A DNA stretch of 64,000 bases from Sphingopyxis lindanitolerans (GTDB lineage: Bacteria > Pseudomonadota > Alphaproteobacteria > Sphingomonadales > Sphingomonadaceae). Under the pieces are notes generated by a model. The model was not told the DNA's origin. It saw nothing but the letters and a program-made list of their open reading frames with translations, and did not search any database. The stretch is taken from assembly GCF_002993885.1 (NCBI RefSeq), contig NZ_CM009578.1:3739569-3803568 (forward strand), read 5' to 3'. Of the stretch, positions 34,979 to 45,631 are shown piece after piece. A program made the translations under genes and the position numbers. Within the stretch, counting starts at the first letter, position 1. Every line of letters starts with the position of its first letter.

Positions 34979-35171
34979 GGCTGGCCGATAAAGTGGCGCG
35001 GTCCTGCTGTCCAGCGGTCGATATCCACCGTTGGTGGAACAGCGGTGATCCCGACACATTGTTGCGACAATTGCGACATAGATGAACCGCGAACAAAGAG
35101 CGGCGTCAGCGGGCGTTAAGCCCCGTCCTGCAAAGAAAAACGAAGATAAAAAGAAACAAGGTTCTCTCCTT

Positions 35172-37562
35172 ATGAATAATGATCGCCTTCTCATTTCGAC
35201 GCGCGCCGTCTTGCTGGCGGCGGGAGCGTCGCTGGCGCTGCCGGCGATGGCCGATATTCCGATCGGCCCCCCTGCTGTCGCGGCGGTGGCCGAACAGCCC
35301 GCTGATCCCGCCGTGGCGGCGTTCCAGGATAGTGAGGATGCCTACGACGATTATAGCGGGAACGAGATCATCGTCACCGCGCCGCGCCTCGCGGGGCAAC
35401 TCGACACCGAGATCAAGGCCGAGGCCGAACTCGATGAGGCGGCGATCGCCAGCTATGGCGTGTCGAACGTCTCCGAACTGCTCGACGCGCTGGCGCCGCA
35501 GACGCGGTCGGGGCGCGGACGCGGCAGCGGCCGTCCGATCATTCTCGTCAACGGCCGACGCATCGGCGGCTTCGGCGAAGTCCGCAACCTGCCGCCCGAA
35601 GCGATTGCGAAGGTCGAGATATTCCCCGAAGAGGTCGCGCTCCAATATGGCTATGCCGCGACCGACCGCGTCGTGAACCTTGTCCTCAAGCCCAATTTTC
35701 GCCAGCTCTCGGTCGAGGCCGAGGGCGGCGTTCCGACGCAGGGCGGACGGTTCCAGAGCGAGATCGAGCCAAGCTTCGTCGCGATCGGCGAAAAAGGCCG
35801 GATCAACCTGAACGGTGGGTGGGCGCATAATAGCATGCTCCTCGAACGCGAACGGAACCTGGGCGATACCGGCCGCAGCCTGCTTCCCGCATCGGATGCC
35901 TATTCGATCGACGGGACGATCCAGCGCAGCCTGAACAAGGTCACCGACGCCTCGCTCAACCTGCGTCTCGACCAGACCGACAGCCTGTCGCTGCTTGGCC
36001 CCGGCGCGGGCGGAGTGACCGATCCGCTCGAACGCGACAGCCGCAGCCGCAATCTGACCTCGACCGCCAGCGTCAACGGCATGCTCGGCGATTGGCGCTG
36101 GTCGCTGTCGGGCAATTATGCCGATGCCGATCAGCGCACCTTCACCGACCGCATCGGCGGCGGACGCGACCGATTCGACAGCAGCCAGCAGACCTTCGGC
36201 GGCAGCGCCAACCTGTCGGGGAGCGTTATCGAGGGCTGGGCGGGGCCGATCCGTCTGTCGATGACCGGCAGCTATTCGGGAATCCGCTACGACAGCCAGT
36301 CCGACCGCTTCGGCATCGTGACGACGAGCGACCTTGCCCGCGATCTGCCGGGCGTGTTCGGTTCGCTGACCGTTCCGTTGCTCGATCCCGATTATAATGT
36401 CGGCAAGATCGGCCGGGTGTCGCTGACTCTGAGCGGAGAGGTCCAGAACCCGAGCGATTTTGCATCGCTGAAAAGCTGGGGTGCCAACCTCAATTGGGGA
36501 GTCACCAAAAATCTGTCGGTGATCGCGAGTTTCAACCGCGACGAAGCCGCGCCCGGCATCCAGCAACTCGGCGCGGCGCCTCTCGTGACCCCCGCGGTCA
36601 CCTATTACGACTTTGCGACCGGGCAGACGGTACAGATCACGACGACCACCGGCGGCAATCCCTTCCTGCTCGCCGAACAGCATCGCGATTTCAAGCTAGG
36701 GCTCAACTGGTCGCCGCCGATGATCGACGGGCTCCGGCTCTCTATCAATTACAACAGCAACAAGAGCTATGACACCGCGAACGCCTTTCCGCTGCTGACG
36801 CCCGAGATCGAGGCGGCCTTTCCCGACCGCGTGACGCGCGACGCCAATGGCGTGCTGGTCGCGCTCGATCAGCGGCCGGTCAATTTCGATCGCGCCGAAA
36901 ATTCGCAGATTCGCTGGGGCTTCAACTTCGGGAAGAGCTTTGCCCAGCCGAAGCAGGACGGGTCGCAGGGCGGTGAAGGCGGTCCCCAGCGCGACGGCGC
37001 GCGCGGGCCGCGCGGTCAGGGCGGCGCCGGCCGCAGTGGTGGCCGCGGTCGCGGCGGCCCCGGCGGCATGCTCGGCGGGCCGCAGGGCGGCCGCTGGCAA
37101 GTGTCGCTCTATCATACGATCAAACTGACCGACACGGTGTTCATCCGCCCAGGCGTACCCGAACTCGACCTGCTGAACGGATCGGCGACCGGCAATGGCG
37201 GTGGCAGCAATCGCAATCTCGTCGAACTCGACGGCGGCGTCTTCTACAAGGGGATGGGCGCGCGCGTCAGCGCCAAATATGACAGCGGCAGCACCGTTGT
37301 CGGCGGCAGCGCGGGCGACCTCAAATTCGGTGACCTGGCGACCTTCAACCTGCGTTTCTTCATGGATTTCAACCAACAGCCAAAGATGACCAAGTCGCTG
37401 CCGTTCCTGAAGAATTCGCGCCTGCGCCTGTCGGTCGATAATCTGTTCGATGCCCAGCGCAAGATCACCGACGCCAACGGCATCGTGCCGATCAACTATC
37501 AGCCCGGCTACACCGACCCGCTCGGCCGCTATATCGAACTGGAATGGCGCAAGTCCTTCTAG
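35172..37562 (+). CDS. TonB-dependent outer-membrane receptor with Gly/Arg-rich insert
   Basis: 796 residues from the ATG after AAGG. A signal peptide ([20 protein letters not shown] to AMA) is followed by the plug domain (about 60-185; [46 protein letters not shown]) and a beta-barrel ending ELEWRKSF with a C-terminal Phe. Residues about 594-641 are an insert rich in Gly, Arg and Gln ([19 protein letters not shown]), probably a surface loop. No clear TonB box is seen. Ligand unknown. Converges with the glycosyltransferase gene, overlapping by 4 bp. Confidence 0.9.
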   Translation: MNNDRLLISTRAVLLAAGASLALPAMADIPIGPPAVAAVAEQPADPAVAAFQDSEDAYDDYSGNEIIVTAPRLAGQLDTEIKAEAELDEAAIASYGVSNVSELLDALAPQTRSGRGRGSGRPIILVNGRRIGGFGEVRNLPPEAIAKVEIFPEEVALQYGYAATDRVVNLVLKPNFRQLSVEAEGGVPTQGGRFQSEIEPSFVAIGEKGRINLNGGWAHNSMLLERERNLGDTGRSLLPASDAYSIDGTIQRSLNKVTDASLNLRLDQTDSLSLLGPGAGGVTDPLERDSRSRNLTSTASVNGMLGDWRWSLSGNYADADQRTFTDRIGGGRDRFDSSQQTFGGSANLSGSVIEGWAGPIRLSMTGSYSGIRYDSQSDRFGIVTTSDLARDLPGVFGSLTVPLLDPDYNVGKIGRVSLTLSGEVQNPSDFASLKSWGANLNWGVTKNLSVIASFNRDEAAPGIQQLGAAPLVTPAVTYYDFATGQTVQITTTTGGNPFLLAEQHRDFKLGLNWSPPMIDGLRLSINYNSNKSYDTANAFPLLTPEIEAAFPDRVTRDANGVLVALDQRPVNFDRAENSQIRWGFNFGKSFAQPKQDGSQGGEGGPQRDGARGPRGQGGAGRSGGRGRGGPGGMLGGPQGGRWQVSLYHTIKLTDTVFIRPGVPELDLLNGSATGNGGGSNRNLVELDGGVFYKGMGARVSAKYDSGSTVVGGSAGDLKFGDLATFNLRFFMDFNQQPKMTKSLPFLKNSRLRLSVDNLFDAQRKITDANGIVPINYQPGYTDPLGRYIELEWRKSF

Positions 37563-38611
37563 GCGGGATAGGGTGCGCCCGACGGAGTGATCGCCGCGGG
37601 CTCGGCCGACACGAAGGTCAGCGCGCTCAGAAATTGCGCGGTGCAGGCGGTCCAGTTGTAGCGCGCGCCGAGCGCGGCGGCGGCGGCGCGGTCGCAGGTC
37701 AGCGCGGCCGCGATCGCACCGTCCAGATTCTCGTCGAGCGCACCCGCGCCATCGCGCACGATGTCGCCCGGTCCGGGCACCGGATAGGCGGCGACCGGGG
37801 TGCCGCACGACAGGGCCTCGATGACGACGAGGCCAAAGGTGTCGGTGCGGCTGGGAAAGACGAAGACGTCCGCCCCCGCATAAGCGCGCGCCAGCGCTTC
37901 GCCGCCGAGCTTGCCGAGGAAAAGCGCGCCCGGATAGCGCGCCCGAAGCGCCTCGAGCGCGGGGCCGCTGCCGACGATCACCTTGGTTCCGGCTTGCGGG
38001 CCGCCGCCGAGAAAAGCGCCGATATTCTTTTCGATCGCGACGCGACCGACATAGAGCTGGATCGGGCGCGCCAGCCCTTCGAACGCCGGATGCGGGGCGC
38101 GGTCGGGGTGGAACAGCGCATGATCGACGCCGCGTTCCCAGATCATCGTCCGGGTCAGGCCGTGGTCGGCGAGCTCGCGGGCGAGGCTGTGCGTCGCGAC
38201 CATGATATGGCGGGCAGGGCGATGAAACCAGCGGATAAAGCGCCAGACGAAAGCGGGCGACACGGGCAACCGCGCCGCAACATATTCGGGAAAGCGCGTG
38301 TGATAGGCGGTGGTGAAGGGAAAGCCGCTTTTCAGGCACCAGCGCCGCGCGGCGAGGCCCAGCGGCCCTTCGGTCGAGATATGGATCGCCTGCGGCGCGT
38401 GGCGCGCGATCATCCGCCCGACCCTGCGCCAGCCCGCGAAGGCGAGGCGAATCTCGCCATAGCTGGGGCAGGGGATCGAGTGGAACAGGCCCGGTGAAAT
38501 CACCGCGACCTCATGCCCCGCCTTGCGCAGTTCGCCGATCGTCGCCTGCAAGGTGCGGACGACGCCGTTGACCTGCGGCTCCCATGCGTCGGTGACGATA
38601 AGGATTTTCAT
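37559..38611 (-). CDS. GT4-family glycosyltransferase (MgtA/alpha-mannosyltransferase-like)
   Basis: 350 residues, GT-B fold. MKILIVTDAWEPQVNGVVRT is the N-terminal glycine-rich acceptor region of the group 1 family, and VFVFPSRTDTFGLVVIEALS is the donor-nucleotide E-x7-E motif. Closest in appearance to GDP-mannose-dependent alpha-mannosyltransferases acting on glycolipids. ATGA overlap with the upstream LpxH-like gene; this pair recurs in alphaproteobacteria and suggests a glycolipid role at the membrane. Substrate is inference. Confidence 0.9.
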   Translation of the reverse strand: MKILIVTDAWEPQVNGVVRTLQATIGELRKAGHEVAVISPGLFHSIPCPSYGEIRLAFAGWRRVGRMIARHAPQAIHISTEGPLGLAARRWCLKSGFPFTTAYHTRFPEYVAARLPVSPAFVWRFIRWFHRPARHIMVATHSLARELADHGLTRTMIWERGVDHALFHPDRAPHPAFEGLARPIQLYVGRVAIEKNIGAFLGGGPQAGTKVIVGSGPALEALRARYPGALFLGKLGGEALARAYAGADVFVFPSRTDTFGLVVIEALSCGTPVAAYPVPGPGDIVRDGAGALDENLDGAIAAALTCDRAAAAALGARYNWTACTAQFLSALTFVSAEPAAITPSGAPYPA

Positions 38612-39489
38612 GCGGCGCGCGCCGGTGCGGGCAGATGGAGTTGCATCGGGGCATTGCGGGCGGCGACCTCCTCGGCCCAGCGGAGAATCTCCATGCGTCC
38701 GTCATGATGTTCGACCAGCGCGGTGCAGCCCTCGACCCAGTCGCCGTCGTTATAATAGAGGGCGCCCTCGATCTCGCGCATCTCGGCGCTGTGGATATGG
38801 CCGCACACGACGCCGTCGACCCCGCGAGAGCGGGCGGCGTGGGCGACGACCTCTTCATAATGGCCGATGAACTGGACGGCGTTCTTGACCTTGTGCTTGG
38901 CGACCATCGACAGCGACCAATAGGGCAAGCCCAATTTGCCACGGATGGCGTTCACCACCCCATTCGCCTTCATCAGCGCGGTGTAGGCGGCGTCGCCGAC
39001 GAAGGCCAGCCAGCGGTGTGCGAGCATCACCGCGTCGAATTCGTCGCCGTGGACGACGAGCAATGTCTTGCCGTCGGCGGTCTGGTGGATCGCCTCGCGG
39101 CGGATTTCGACTCCACCGAAATCGAAGCCGTCGAACGGCTTGACCATCTCGTCATGGTTGCCGGGGACATAGACGACCCGCGTGCCGCGCCGGGCGCGCT
39201 TGAGCACGCGCCACACGACGTCATTATGCTCGGGCGGCCAGAAATGCCGCTTCTTGAGCCGCCAGCCGTCGATGATGTCGCCGACCAGATAGAGCGTCTC
39301 GCAATCGACATGGTCGAAGAAGTCGATCAGCATCGCGGCGTTGCAGCCGCGCGTGCCAAGATGGATGTCGCTGACCCAGATGCTGCGGTAGCTGCGGCGC
39401 TCGCCGATCAGACGTTCGGGGATATGCGGGTCGGACGTGAAGGGGTCGGGGAAGCGGGCAGGGATTGGCAGGGTCGAGATCGAGGCCAT
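38608..39489 (-). CDS. Metallophosphoesterase, LpxH-like (UDP-2,3-diacylglucosamine diphosphatase family)
   Basis: 293 residues from the ATG 9 bp after CGGAG; a GTG 9 bp upstream is also open. Metal-binding blocks appear in order: SDIHLGTRGCNA, VGDIIDGW, VPGNHDEMV, VVHGDEFD and CGHIHSAEMREIEG. Longer than E. coli LpxH (240 residues) and probably a relative rather than the lipid A enzyme. Coupled to the glycosyltransferase. Function inferred as membrane-lipid phosphodiester or pyrophosphate hydrolysis. Confidence 0.88.
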   Translation of the reverse strand: MASISTLPIPARFPDPFTSDPHIPERLIGERRSYRSIWVSDIHLGTRGCNAAMLIDFFDHVDCETLYLVGDIIDGWRLKKRHFWPPEHNDVVWRVLKRARRGTRVVYVPGNHDEMVKPFDGFDFGGVEIRREAIHQTADGKTLLVVHGDEFDAVMLAHRWLAFVGDAAYTALMKANGVVNAIRGKLGLPYWSLSMVAKHKVKNAVQFIGHYEEVVAHAARSRGVDGVVCGHIHSAEMREIEGALYYNDGDWVEGCTALVEHHDGRMEILRWAEEVAARNAPMQLHLPAPARAA

Positions 39490-39629
39490 GTCACGCACTC
39501 CGGGGGCCTTGGCCGAAGGCAGCCTTGGCTGCCCACGGCCTAGACAGGAGTTTTGTTACAGTCTGCGCGATGAAGCCGCGTCGGTTTGATGAAGATTAGG
39601 GGGCGGATTTGTGACGGGAATTGGGAAGC

Positions 39630-39722
39630 CGTCATTGCGAGGAGCGAAGCGATGCGGCAATCTCCGGCTATCGACATGACAGGATGCCGACTGGAGATTG
39701 CTTCGTTCCGCTCGCAATGACG
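39630..39722. repeat. Palindromic repeat, CGTCATTGCGAGGAGCGAAG type
   Basis: CGTCATTGCGAGGAGCGAAGCG at the left, TGCTTCGTTCCGCTCGCAATGACG at the right, with GGCAATCTCCGG and CTGGAGATTGC inner arms. Upstream of the LpxH-like gene and at the end of the aldehyde dehydrogenase gene. Related in form to 9647-9722. Confidence 0.75.
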
Positions 39723-39732
39723 ATTCTATGGA

Positions 39733-41166
39733 TCAGGTCCGACGGATCACCAGATTGCGGATCTCGCTCATATCCTCCATCGCGAAGCGGATTCCTTCGC
39801 GGCCGAGCCCTGAATCCTTCACCCCGCCATAGGGCATGTTATCGACGCGGTAGCTCGACACGTCGTTGACGACGACGCCGCCGACCTCGAGATGGTCCCA
39901 CGCCTCGAGCACCTTGTGCAGGTCGCGCGTGAAAATGCCGGCCTGGAGGCCGAACTTGCTGTCGTTGACCTCGGCAAGCGCGGTGTCCCAGTCGGTGAAG
40001 CGTGACAGGATGGCGACCGGCCCGAACGCCTCTTCGCGATAGGCTTTGGCGCTGCGGTCGACGTCTTCGAGCAAAGTCGCCTCGAGCATCGCGCCCTCGC
40101 GCTTGCCGCCGACGAGCAGCTTGGCACCGTTCGCCACCGCTTCCTGAATCCAGCCATCCAGCCGTGCCGCTTCCTTTTCGGAAATCATCGGGCCGATGAA
40201 GGTCTTGCGGTCCTTGGGGTCGCCCGCGACCAGCGTCCCGGTCTTTTCGACCAGCATGTCGCGGAACCGGTCGTAGATGTCGGCGTGGATGATGATCCGC
40301 TGCACGCCGATGCACGACTGGCCCGATTGATAGAAGGCGCCGAAGACGATCCGCGCGAGCGCATGGTCGAGGTCGGCGTCCTTGTCGACAATCACCGCGG
40401 CGTTGCCGCCGAGTTCGAGGACGATTTTTTTCTTGCCCGCCTTGGCCTTCAAATCCCAGCCGACGCCGGGCGAGCCGGTGAAGCTGAGCAGTTTCAGCCG
40501 CTCGTCGGTGGTGAACAGGTCGGCGCCGTCGCGGCTTGCGGGCAGGATGCTGAACGCGCCTTCGGGCAAGATGTCGCATTCGGCGAGCACCTCGCCCATG
40601 ATGATCGCGCCCAAGGGCGTCATCGACGCGGGCTTCATCACGAAGGGGCAACCGATCGCGATCGCCGGTGCGATCTTGTGCGCGGCAAGATTGAGCGGGA
40701 AATTGAACGGCGAGATGAAGCTGCACGGCCCGATCGGCACGCGCTTCCACATTCCCATATAACCCTTGGCGCGCGCCGAAATGTCGAGCGGCTGGATCTC
40801 GCCATAATTGCGCACCGCTTCCTCGGCAGCGATGCGGAAGGTGTCGATCAGGCGACTGACCTCGCCCTCGGCATCGGCGATCGGCTTGCCAGCCTCGACG
40901 CACAGCGCATAGGCAAGCTCGTCGAACCGCTCCTGAAAGCGCCCGACACAATGGGTGAGGACGTCGCGCTTCTCATAGCTCGCCAGCCGCGCCATCGGCT
41001 CGGCGGCGCGCACGGCGCCGGCGATCGCTTCGTCGATTACGTCGGGGGTCGCAAGCGCGGTGCGGAACGCGACCTCACCAGTGAACTTGTCGATTACCGC
41101 AAGGTCGGTGTTCGGCTGCACCGCCTTGTTGTTGAGGTAGAGCGGGTAGACGTCCTTGAGTTTCAT
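39733..41166 (-). CDS. NAD(P)-dependent aldehyde dehydrogenase
   Basis: 477 residues, normal ALDH length. ISPFNFPLNLAAHKIAPAIA binds substrate, LLSFTGSPGVGWDLKAKAGK the cofactor; the general base Glu is in VLELGGNAAVIV, the nucleophilic Cys in QSGQSCIGVQRI. Similar to lactaldehyde/benzaldehyde-type or glyceraldehyde-3-P dehydrogenase-like members. It follows the ThDP-enzyme gene on the same strand with 135 bp containing a GCGACTAG-family repeat. Shared physiological role is inference. Confidence 0.93.
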   Translation of the reverse strand: MKLKDVYPLYLNNKAVQPNTDLAVIDKFTGEVAFRTALATPDVIDEAIAGAVRAAEPMARLASYEKRDVLTHCVGRFQERFDELAYALCVEAGKPIADAEGEVSRLIDTFRIAAEEAVRNYGEIQPLDISARAKGYMGMWKRVPIGPCSFISPFNFPLNLAAHKIAPAIAIGCPFVMKPASMTPLGAIIMGEVLAECDILPEGAFSILPASRDGADLFTTDERLKLLSFTGSPGVGWDLKAKAGKKKIVLELGGNAAVIVDKDADLDHALARIVFGAFYQSGQSCIGVQRIIIHADIYDRFRDMLVEKTGTLVAGDPKDRKTFIGPMISEKEAARLDGWIQEAVANGAKLLVGGKREGAMLEATLLEDVDRSAKAYREEAFGPVAILSRFTDWDTALAEVNDSKFGLQAGIFTRDLHKVLEAWDHLEVGGVVVNDVSSYRVDNMPYGGVKDSGLGREGIRFAMEDMSEIRNLVIRRT

Positions 41167-41176
41167 TCCATTTCTC

Positions 41177-41294
41177 CCCCCTCCCGCTTGCGGGAGGGGT
41201 CGGGGGTGGGCAAGCGGCTGGGCGGATTGCCCACCCCGCTGCGACTAGCGAGCAGGCTCGCAAGTCTCGCGGCCCCTCCCGCTTGCGGGAGGGG
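41177..41294. repeat. Intergenic palindromic repeat of the GCGACTAG family
   Basis: CCCCTCCCGCTTGCGGGAGGGG at both ends, CCCACCCCGCTGCGACTAG and AAGTCTCGCGGCC inside, with GCGAGCAGGCTCGC as an inner hairpin. It separates the ThDP-enzyme and aldehyde dehydrogenase genes. Confidence 0.8.
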
Positions 41295-41301
41295 CAACGG
41301 C

Positions 41302-42948
41302 TTACAACTCCTTCGACAGTTTCTTGATGTCGATGTTCAAAATCTGGTCATTTTCCGAATAGTCGACCGGGCAGTCGATCAGATGCACCCCCGGCGTGTC
41401 GCGGGTGTGGGCGAGAAGTTCCTTCAGATGCGCGGCGCTTTCGACGCGGTGGCCGTGGGCGCCATAGGCCTCGGCATATTTGACGAAATCGGGGTTGCCA
41501 TAGGTCAGTCCCCAATCTTTGAAGCCCATGTTCGCCTGTTTCCAGCGGATCATGCCATAGCTCGAATCGTTGAGGATCAGCACCGTGATGTTGAGCCCTA
41601 GGCGGACTGCGGTCTCCATCTCCTGGCTGTTCATCATGAAGCCGCCGTCGCCGCAGATCGCCATCACCTTGCGGTCGGGATAGACCATCGCCGACATCAT
41701 CGCCGACGGCAGCCCCGCGCCCATCGTCGCGAGCGCATTGTCGAGCAGCACGGTGTTCGGCTTGCACGCGGTGTAGCCGCGCGCGAACCAGATTTTATAG
41801 ACGCCATTGTCGAGGCAGATGATCCCGTCGTCGGGCATCGCGTCGCGGACCGACTGCACCAGGTGCGGCGGGAAGATCGGGAAGCGCGCGTCGGCGGCGA
41901 GCGGTGCGGTATGTTCGACCTCGCCCCGGCGATAGCGCAGCATGTCGTCGAATTTCCAGCCGCCGTTGGGGACGATATCCTCCTTCATCTGCCATACCGC
42001 GTTGGCGATATCGCCGATGACCTCGATGTTCGGGAAATAGACCGGATCGACCTCGGCGGTCTTGGTCGACACATGGATCACGGTCGGGCCGCCCTGCTTC
42101 ATGAAGAAGGGCGGCTTTTCGATGACATCATGGCCGAGATTGACGATGCAGTCCGACGCCTCGACCGCGCGGTGGACGAAATCGCCCGCCGACAGCGCGG
42201 CGCAGCCGAGGAATTTCGGGTGCCGCTCGTCGATCACGCCCTTGCCGAGTTGGGTGGTCAGGAAGGGGATGCCGGTCTTTTCGATGAATTGCAGGAGCAT
42301 CCGGCTGGTCATCGTGCGGTTGGCGCCGGCGCCGATCACCAGCACCGGCGACTTGGCATTTTCCAGCGCCTTCACCGCTTCGCGGATCGATTTGACGTCC
42401 GCCGTCGGCCGGCGCGCATGGCTACGCTTCAGCGGCACGCTGTCGGTCTGTTCGTCGGCGATATCTTCGGGCAATTCGATATGCACCGCGCCGGGTTTTT
42501 CCTCCTCGGCGAGGCGGAAGGCTTCGCGCACGCGGCTCGGAATATTGTCCGACGACGCCATCTGGTGGGTATATTTGGTGATCGGCCCCATCATCGCGAC
42601 GACGTCGAGAATCTGGAAGCGCCCCTGTTTCGACTTCTTGATCGGTTTCTGCCCGGTGATCATCATCATCGGCATCCCGCCGAGCTGTGCATAGGCGGCC
42701 GCGGTGACGAAGTTGGTCGCGCCGGGGCCGAGCGTGGCGAGGCAGACGCCGGTCTTGCCGGTGTGGCGGCCATAGGTTGCGGCCATGAAGCCCGCGCCCT
42801 GTTCGTGCCGGGTCAGGATCAGCTTGATCGTTTTGGAGCGCGACAGACTGTCGAGAAAGTCGAGATTCTCCTCGCCCGGAACGCCGAAAATATATTCGAC
42901 GCCCTCTTCCTCGAGGCATTCGATGAACAGGTCGGATGCTTTTTTCAT
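41302..42948 (-). CDS. Acetolactate-synthase-like ThDP-dependent enzyme
   Basis: 548 residues, like catabolic acetolactate synthase AlsS. The cofactor-activating Glu is in RHEQGAGFMAA (about residue 49), GPGATNFVTAAAYAQLGGMP follows, and the ThDP/Mg site is CGDGGFMMNSQEMETAVRL with NDSSYGMIRW. There is no regulatory small-subunit gene nearby and no separate FAD-loop feature I can judge. Could instead be a benzaldehyde lyase- or oxalyl-CoA-type homologue. Upstream of the aldehyde dehydrogenase. Confidence 0.9.
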   Translation of the reverse strand: MKKASDLFIECLEEEGVEYIFGVPGEENLDFLDSLSRSKTIKLILTRHEQGAGFMAATYGRHTGKTGVCLATLGPGATNFVTAAAYAQLGGMPMMMITGQKPIKKSKQGRFQILDVVAMMGPITKYTHQMASSDNIPSRVREAFRLAEEEKPGAVHIELPEDIADEQTDSVPLKRSHARRPTADVKSIREAVKALENAKSPVLVIGAGANRTMTSRMLLQFIEKTGIPFLTTQLGKGVIDERHPKFLGCAALSAGDFVHRAVEASDCIVNLGHDVIEKPPFFMKQGGPTVIHVSTKTAEVDPVYFPNIEVIGDIANAVWQMKEDIVPNGGWKFDDMLRYRRGEVEHTAPLAADARFPIFPPHLVQSVRDAMPDDGIICLDNGVYKIWFARGYTACKPNTVLLDNALATMGAGLPSAMMSAMVYPDRKVMAICGDGGFMMNSQEMETAVRLGLNITVLILNDSSYGMIRWKQANMGFKDWGLTYGNPDFVKYAEAYGAHGHRVESAAHLKELLAHTRDTPGVHLIDCPVDYSENDQILNIDIKKLSKEL

Positions 42949-43153
42949 GCTAAAGTCGCCCCCTCAGCCACGCCCCTATGGCGCGGCTCTGAATTCGTGC
43001 CGGCGACCAGCGGCATCGATGTCGGCGCAGCGGCTCTCGTCGTTGGCCCGCGAGTCCCTGCTGCACTGGATGGGATTTGTAACGAGGGGGGAAGGGGTTG
43101 TCACGCGGGGCTTGGTGGAGGCGTAAACCATCGTTGTTGCGAGCGGAGCGACT

Positions 43154-43220
43154 CCCCTCCCGCAAGCGGGAGGAGCAGCGAGACCTGGGCGCTTTGCGTC
43201 CTAGTCGCAGCGGGGGTGGG
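43154..43220. repeat. Fragment of the GCGACTAG repeat family
   Basis: CCCCTCCCGCAAGCGGGAGGAG then, on the complement, CCCACCCCCGCTGCGACTAG. Resembles one half of 41177-41294, in the opposite orientation. First of several repeats in the 782-bp gene-free stretch 42949-43730. Confidence 0.65.
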
Positions 43221-43245
43221 CCTTCCACGTTGTGCTGGGCAGGAT

Positions 43246-43666
43246 CGCGCAGAGGCCGCAGAGATCGCAGAGAAAGCGGAAAGGGATTCGTGCGGAGGCG
43301 CGGAAAACTGCGCAACTTCACTCTGGAATCGCGTTGTGAGGGGAATCGCGTTGCGGGCATTTCTTTCCAAGCATGCTGAATAAGCCATGCGCTCCCACGG
43401 AGGCGGGAGCGATCTCCCGTTGGTGATATCTTGAACCGACCGGAGATGAATCCCCGCCTTCGCGCGGAAACGCGAACGCTTCGCGAATGGGCCATCCGAC
43501 GATGACTGCGCTTTAAAGCCACAAAAGCCCCGCGTGGACGGCACGAAATTGTGTCCTTTGTGGCTTTAAGCGAAACTGTGTGCGGGAGCGCCATTGCGGG
43601 CGTGCGGCGCGGGGGAGGCGAGGGCATGAGGTGACGATAACGTGGCCCGATTTTGTAGGACAGCGG
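43246..43666 (-). repeat. Composite dispersed repeat, copy 2
   Basis: On the minus strand it starts CCGCTGTCCTACAAAATCGG, contains the CGCTTAAAGCCACAAAGGA stem region, and ends with AGTGAAGTTGCGCAGTTTTCCG (43301-43332). These are the same modules, in order, as in 985-1183, with additional sequence between. At its other end GCAGAGATCGCAGAGA (from 43246) links it to the inverted repeat at 52929-53140. No gene is seen within it. Confidence 0.65.
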
Positions 43667-43730
43667 ATTTTGTCGCCACCCGCTTCGCTCCGCTCGCCAT
43701 GACGATCCCCACCCATGGCTTCGGCGATGC

Positions 43731-45554
43731 TCAGTCGATATCGAACAGCCCCGCCAATTGCTCGACCATCGTCCCGCCAAGCTGCTCGGCGTCCATGATC
43801 GTCACCGCGCGGCTGTAGTAGCGCGTGACGTCATGGCCGATGCCGATCGCGCAGAGCTCGACCGGCGAGCGGTTCTCGATCCATTCGATCACTTGCCGCA
43901 GATGCTGGTCGAGATAGGCGCCATGGTTGACCGACAGCGTGCTGTCGTCGACCGGCGCGCCGTCCGAAATCACCATCAGGATGCGGCGTTCCTCGGGGCG
44001 GTTGATGATGCGGTGGTGCGCCCACATCAGGGCTTCGCCGTCGATATTTTCCTTGAGCAGCCCCTCGCGCATCATCAGGCCGAGCGACCGCCGCGCGCGG
44101 CGATAGGGTTCGTCGGCGGGCTTGTAGATGATGTGCCGCAGGTCGTTGAGGCGGCCGGGGTGCGGTGGGCGGCCGGCGGCGAGCCAGTCCTCACGGCTCT
44201 GCCCGCCCTTCCAGGTGCGGGTGGTGAAGCCGAGGATCTCGGTCTTGACGCCGCAGCGTTCGAGCGTGCGCGCGAGGATGTCGGCGCTGATCGCGGCGAT
44301 GCTGATCGGCCGCCCGCGCATCGAGCCGCTATTGTCGATCAGCAGCGTGACGACGGTGTCGCGAAAGTCGGTATCGCGTTCGATCTTGTAGGAGAGCGAC
44401 TGGCCGGGTGAGACGACGACGCGGGCGAGGCGGGCAGCGTCGAGCTGGCCCTCCTCCTGGTCGAAATCCCAGGCGCGATTCTGCTGCGCCATCAGGCGGC
44501 GCTGGAGGCGATTCGCGAGCTTGGTCACCGCGCCCTGCAAATGCGTCATCTGCTGGTCGAGATAGGCGCGCAACCGGGTCAGTTCGTCGGCGTCGCAAAG
44601 CTCGGTCGCGAGGATGATCTCGTCATGCTTTTCGGTGAAACGCAGATAGTTGAAATCGGGGACGTCGGTCGGCAGGCGGTTGGGGCGCACGGGCAGCATC
44701 CCCTCGTCGCCTTCGCCGCCCATTTCGGGCTCGCCGTCGGCCTCCATCTCCTGCGCGTCGGGGTCGGTGTCGCCGTCGTCGGCCTGATCGCCCGCGGTTT
44801 CGGCGCGTGCGTCGACCTGGCTTTCTCCGGCGCCGCCGTCCTCGCTTTCCTGCTCTTCCTGGCTGTCGTCGGCCTCCGACTCATCCTCTTCGCCGCTATC
44901 GTCCGATCCTTGCTCCAGCGGCTCGTCGCCCTGGATGAGGTCGAGGTGGCGGAGCGCGAGCTTCGCGGTTTCGGCAAAGGCGGCCTGGTCGTCGATCAGC
45001 ATCGCGAGCGCGGTCAGATCGCCGCCCGCGTCCTGGGTGATCCATTCGCGCACCAGCGACAGGCCGGTCTCGGTCCCTTGCGGCGCCCGGTCGCCGGTCA
45101 GCGCCTCGCGCAGCAGCAGTTCGAGCGCGCTCGATATCGGCACATCGTCCTTGGCCTGCGCGCGGGTAATCGGGTCCGACCGCATCCGCATCGCGAGGCT
45201 GGCCGACAGATTGGCGCGCATCCCCGCCATGTTGCGCGCACCGAGCGCCTCGACCCGCGCGCGCTCCATCGCGTCGAACGCGGCAGCGGCCAGCGGCTCC
45301 GCCGGACGCGCGGCGTTGTGGAGCTTTTCGCTGTGATGCTTCATGCGCAGCGCATAGCCGTCGGCGAAACCGCGCGCTTCGGCGACCTGGTCGCGCGGCA
45401 GGGTGCGCGACGGGGTCGGCACCTTGATCGCCTTGCCGATCTGCGCCGGGGCGTCGGCGGTAAAGCCGACCTCGACCTCCGGGTCGCGGGTAACCGCGCG
45501 CGCGACGCTCGACAGCGCGGTTTTCAGATCGTCGAGAGGAGATTGGGACGCCAT
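43731..45554 (-). CDS. cobT: Cobaltochelatase subunit CobT (VWA-domain protein)
   Basis: 607 residues. Two helical parts flank a long acidic stretch (about 220-295, Glu/Asp/Ser-rich), followed by a von Willebrand A domain with the MIDAS motif DNSGSMRG near residue 404 and [20 protein letters not shown]. In B12 synthesis CobT pairs with the AAA+ CobS to drive CobN in cobalt insertion. Here CobN is not in the window. cobS is 2.5 kb away with a lipoprotein hydrolase and a DUF5694 gene between. The pair may instead serve another client protein. Confidence 0.95.
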   Translation of the reverse strand: MASQSPLDDLKTALSSVARAVTRDPEVEVGFTADAPAQIGKAIKVPTPSRTLPRDQVAEARGFADGYALRMKHHSEKLHNAARPAEPLAAAAFDAMERARVEALGARNMAGMRANLSASLAMRMRSDPITRAQAKDDVPISSALELLLREALTGDRAPQGTETGLSLVREWITQDAGGDLTALAMLIDDQAAFAETAKLALRHLDLIQGDEPLEQGSDDSGEEDESEADDSQEEQESEDGGAGESQVDARAETAGDQADDGDTDPDAQEMEADGEPEMGGEGDEGMLPVRPNRLPTDVPDFNYLRFTEKHDEIILATELCDADELTRLRAYLDQQMTHLQGAVTKLANRLQRRLMAQQNRAWDFDQEEGQLDAARLARVVVSPGQSLSYKIERDTDFRDTVVTLLIDNSGSMRGRPISIAAISADILARTLERCGVKTEILGFTTRTWKGGQSREDWLAAGRPPHPGRLNDLRHIIYKPADEPYRRARRSLGLMMREGLLKENIDGEALMWAHHRIINRPEERRILMVISDGAPVDDSTLSVNHGAYLDQHLRQVIEWIENRSPVELCAIGIGHDVTRYYSRAVTIMDAEQLGGTMVEQLAGLFDID

Positions 45555-45631
45555 GATGAGTCGGCTCTAACCAGCTTTTGAGATGGAAGGAAGGGTCCGG
45601 AGTGACGAGGGAGGGGATGGCCGTTCGCGCT

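Noticed and set aside
35082..35171. Earlier start of the TonB-dependent receptor
   Set aside because: It would put a 30-residue basic stretch before the signal peptide, which would prevent normal export.
43000..43730. Insertion sequence or transposase remnant in the gap before cobT
   Set aside because: Only dispersed repeats are found; no frame encodes a recognisable transposase.
45555..45631. Small gene between cobT and the lipoprotein hydrolase
   Set aside because: The 77-bp gap has no open frame with a ribosome site.
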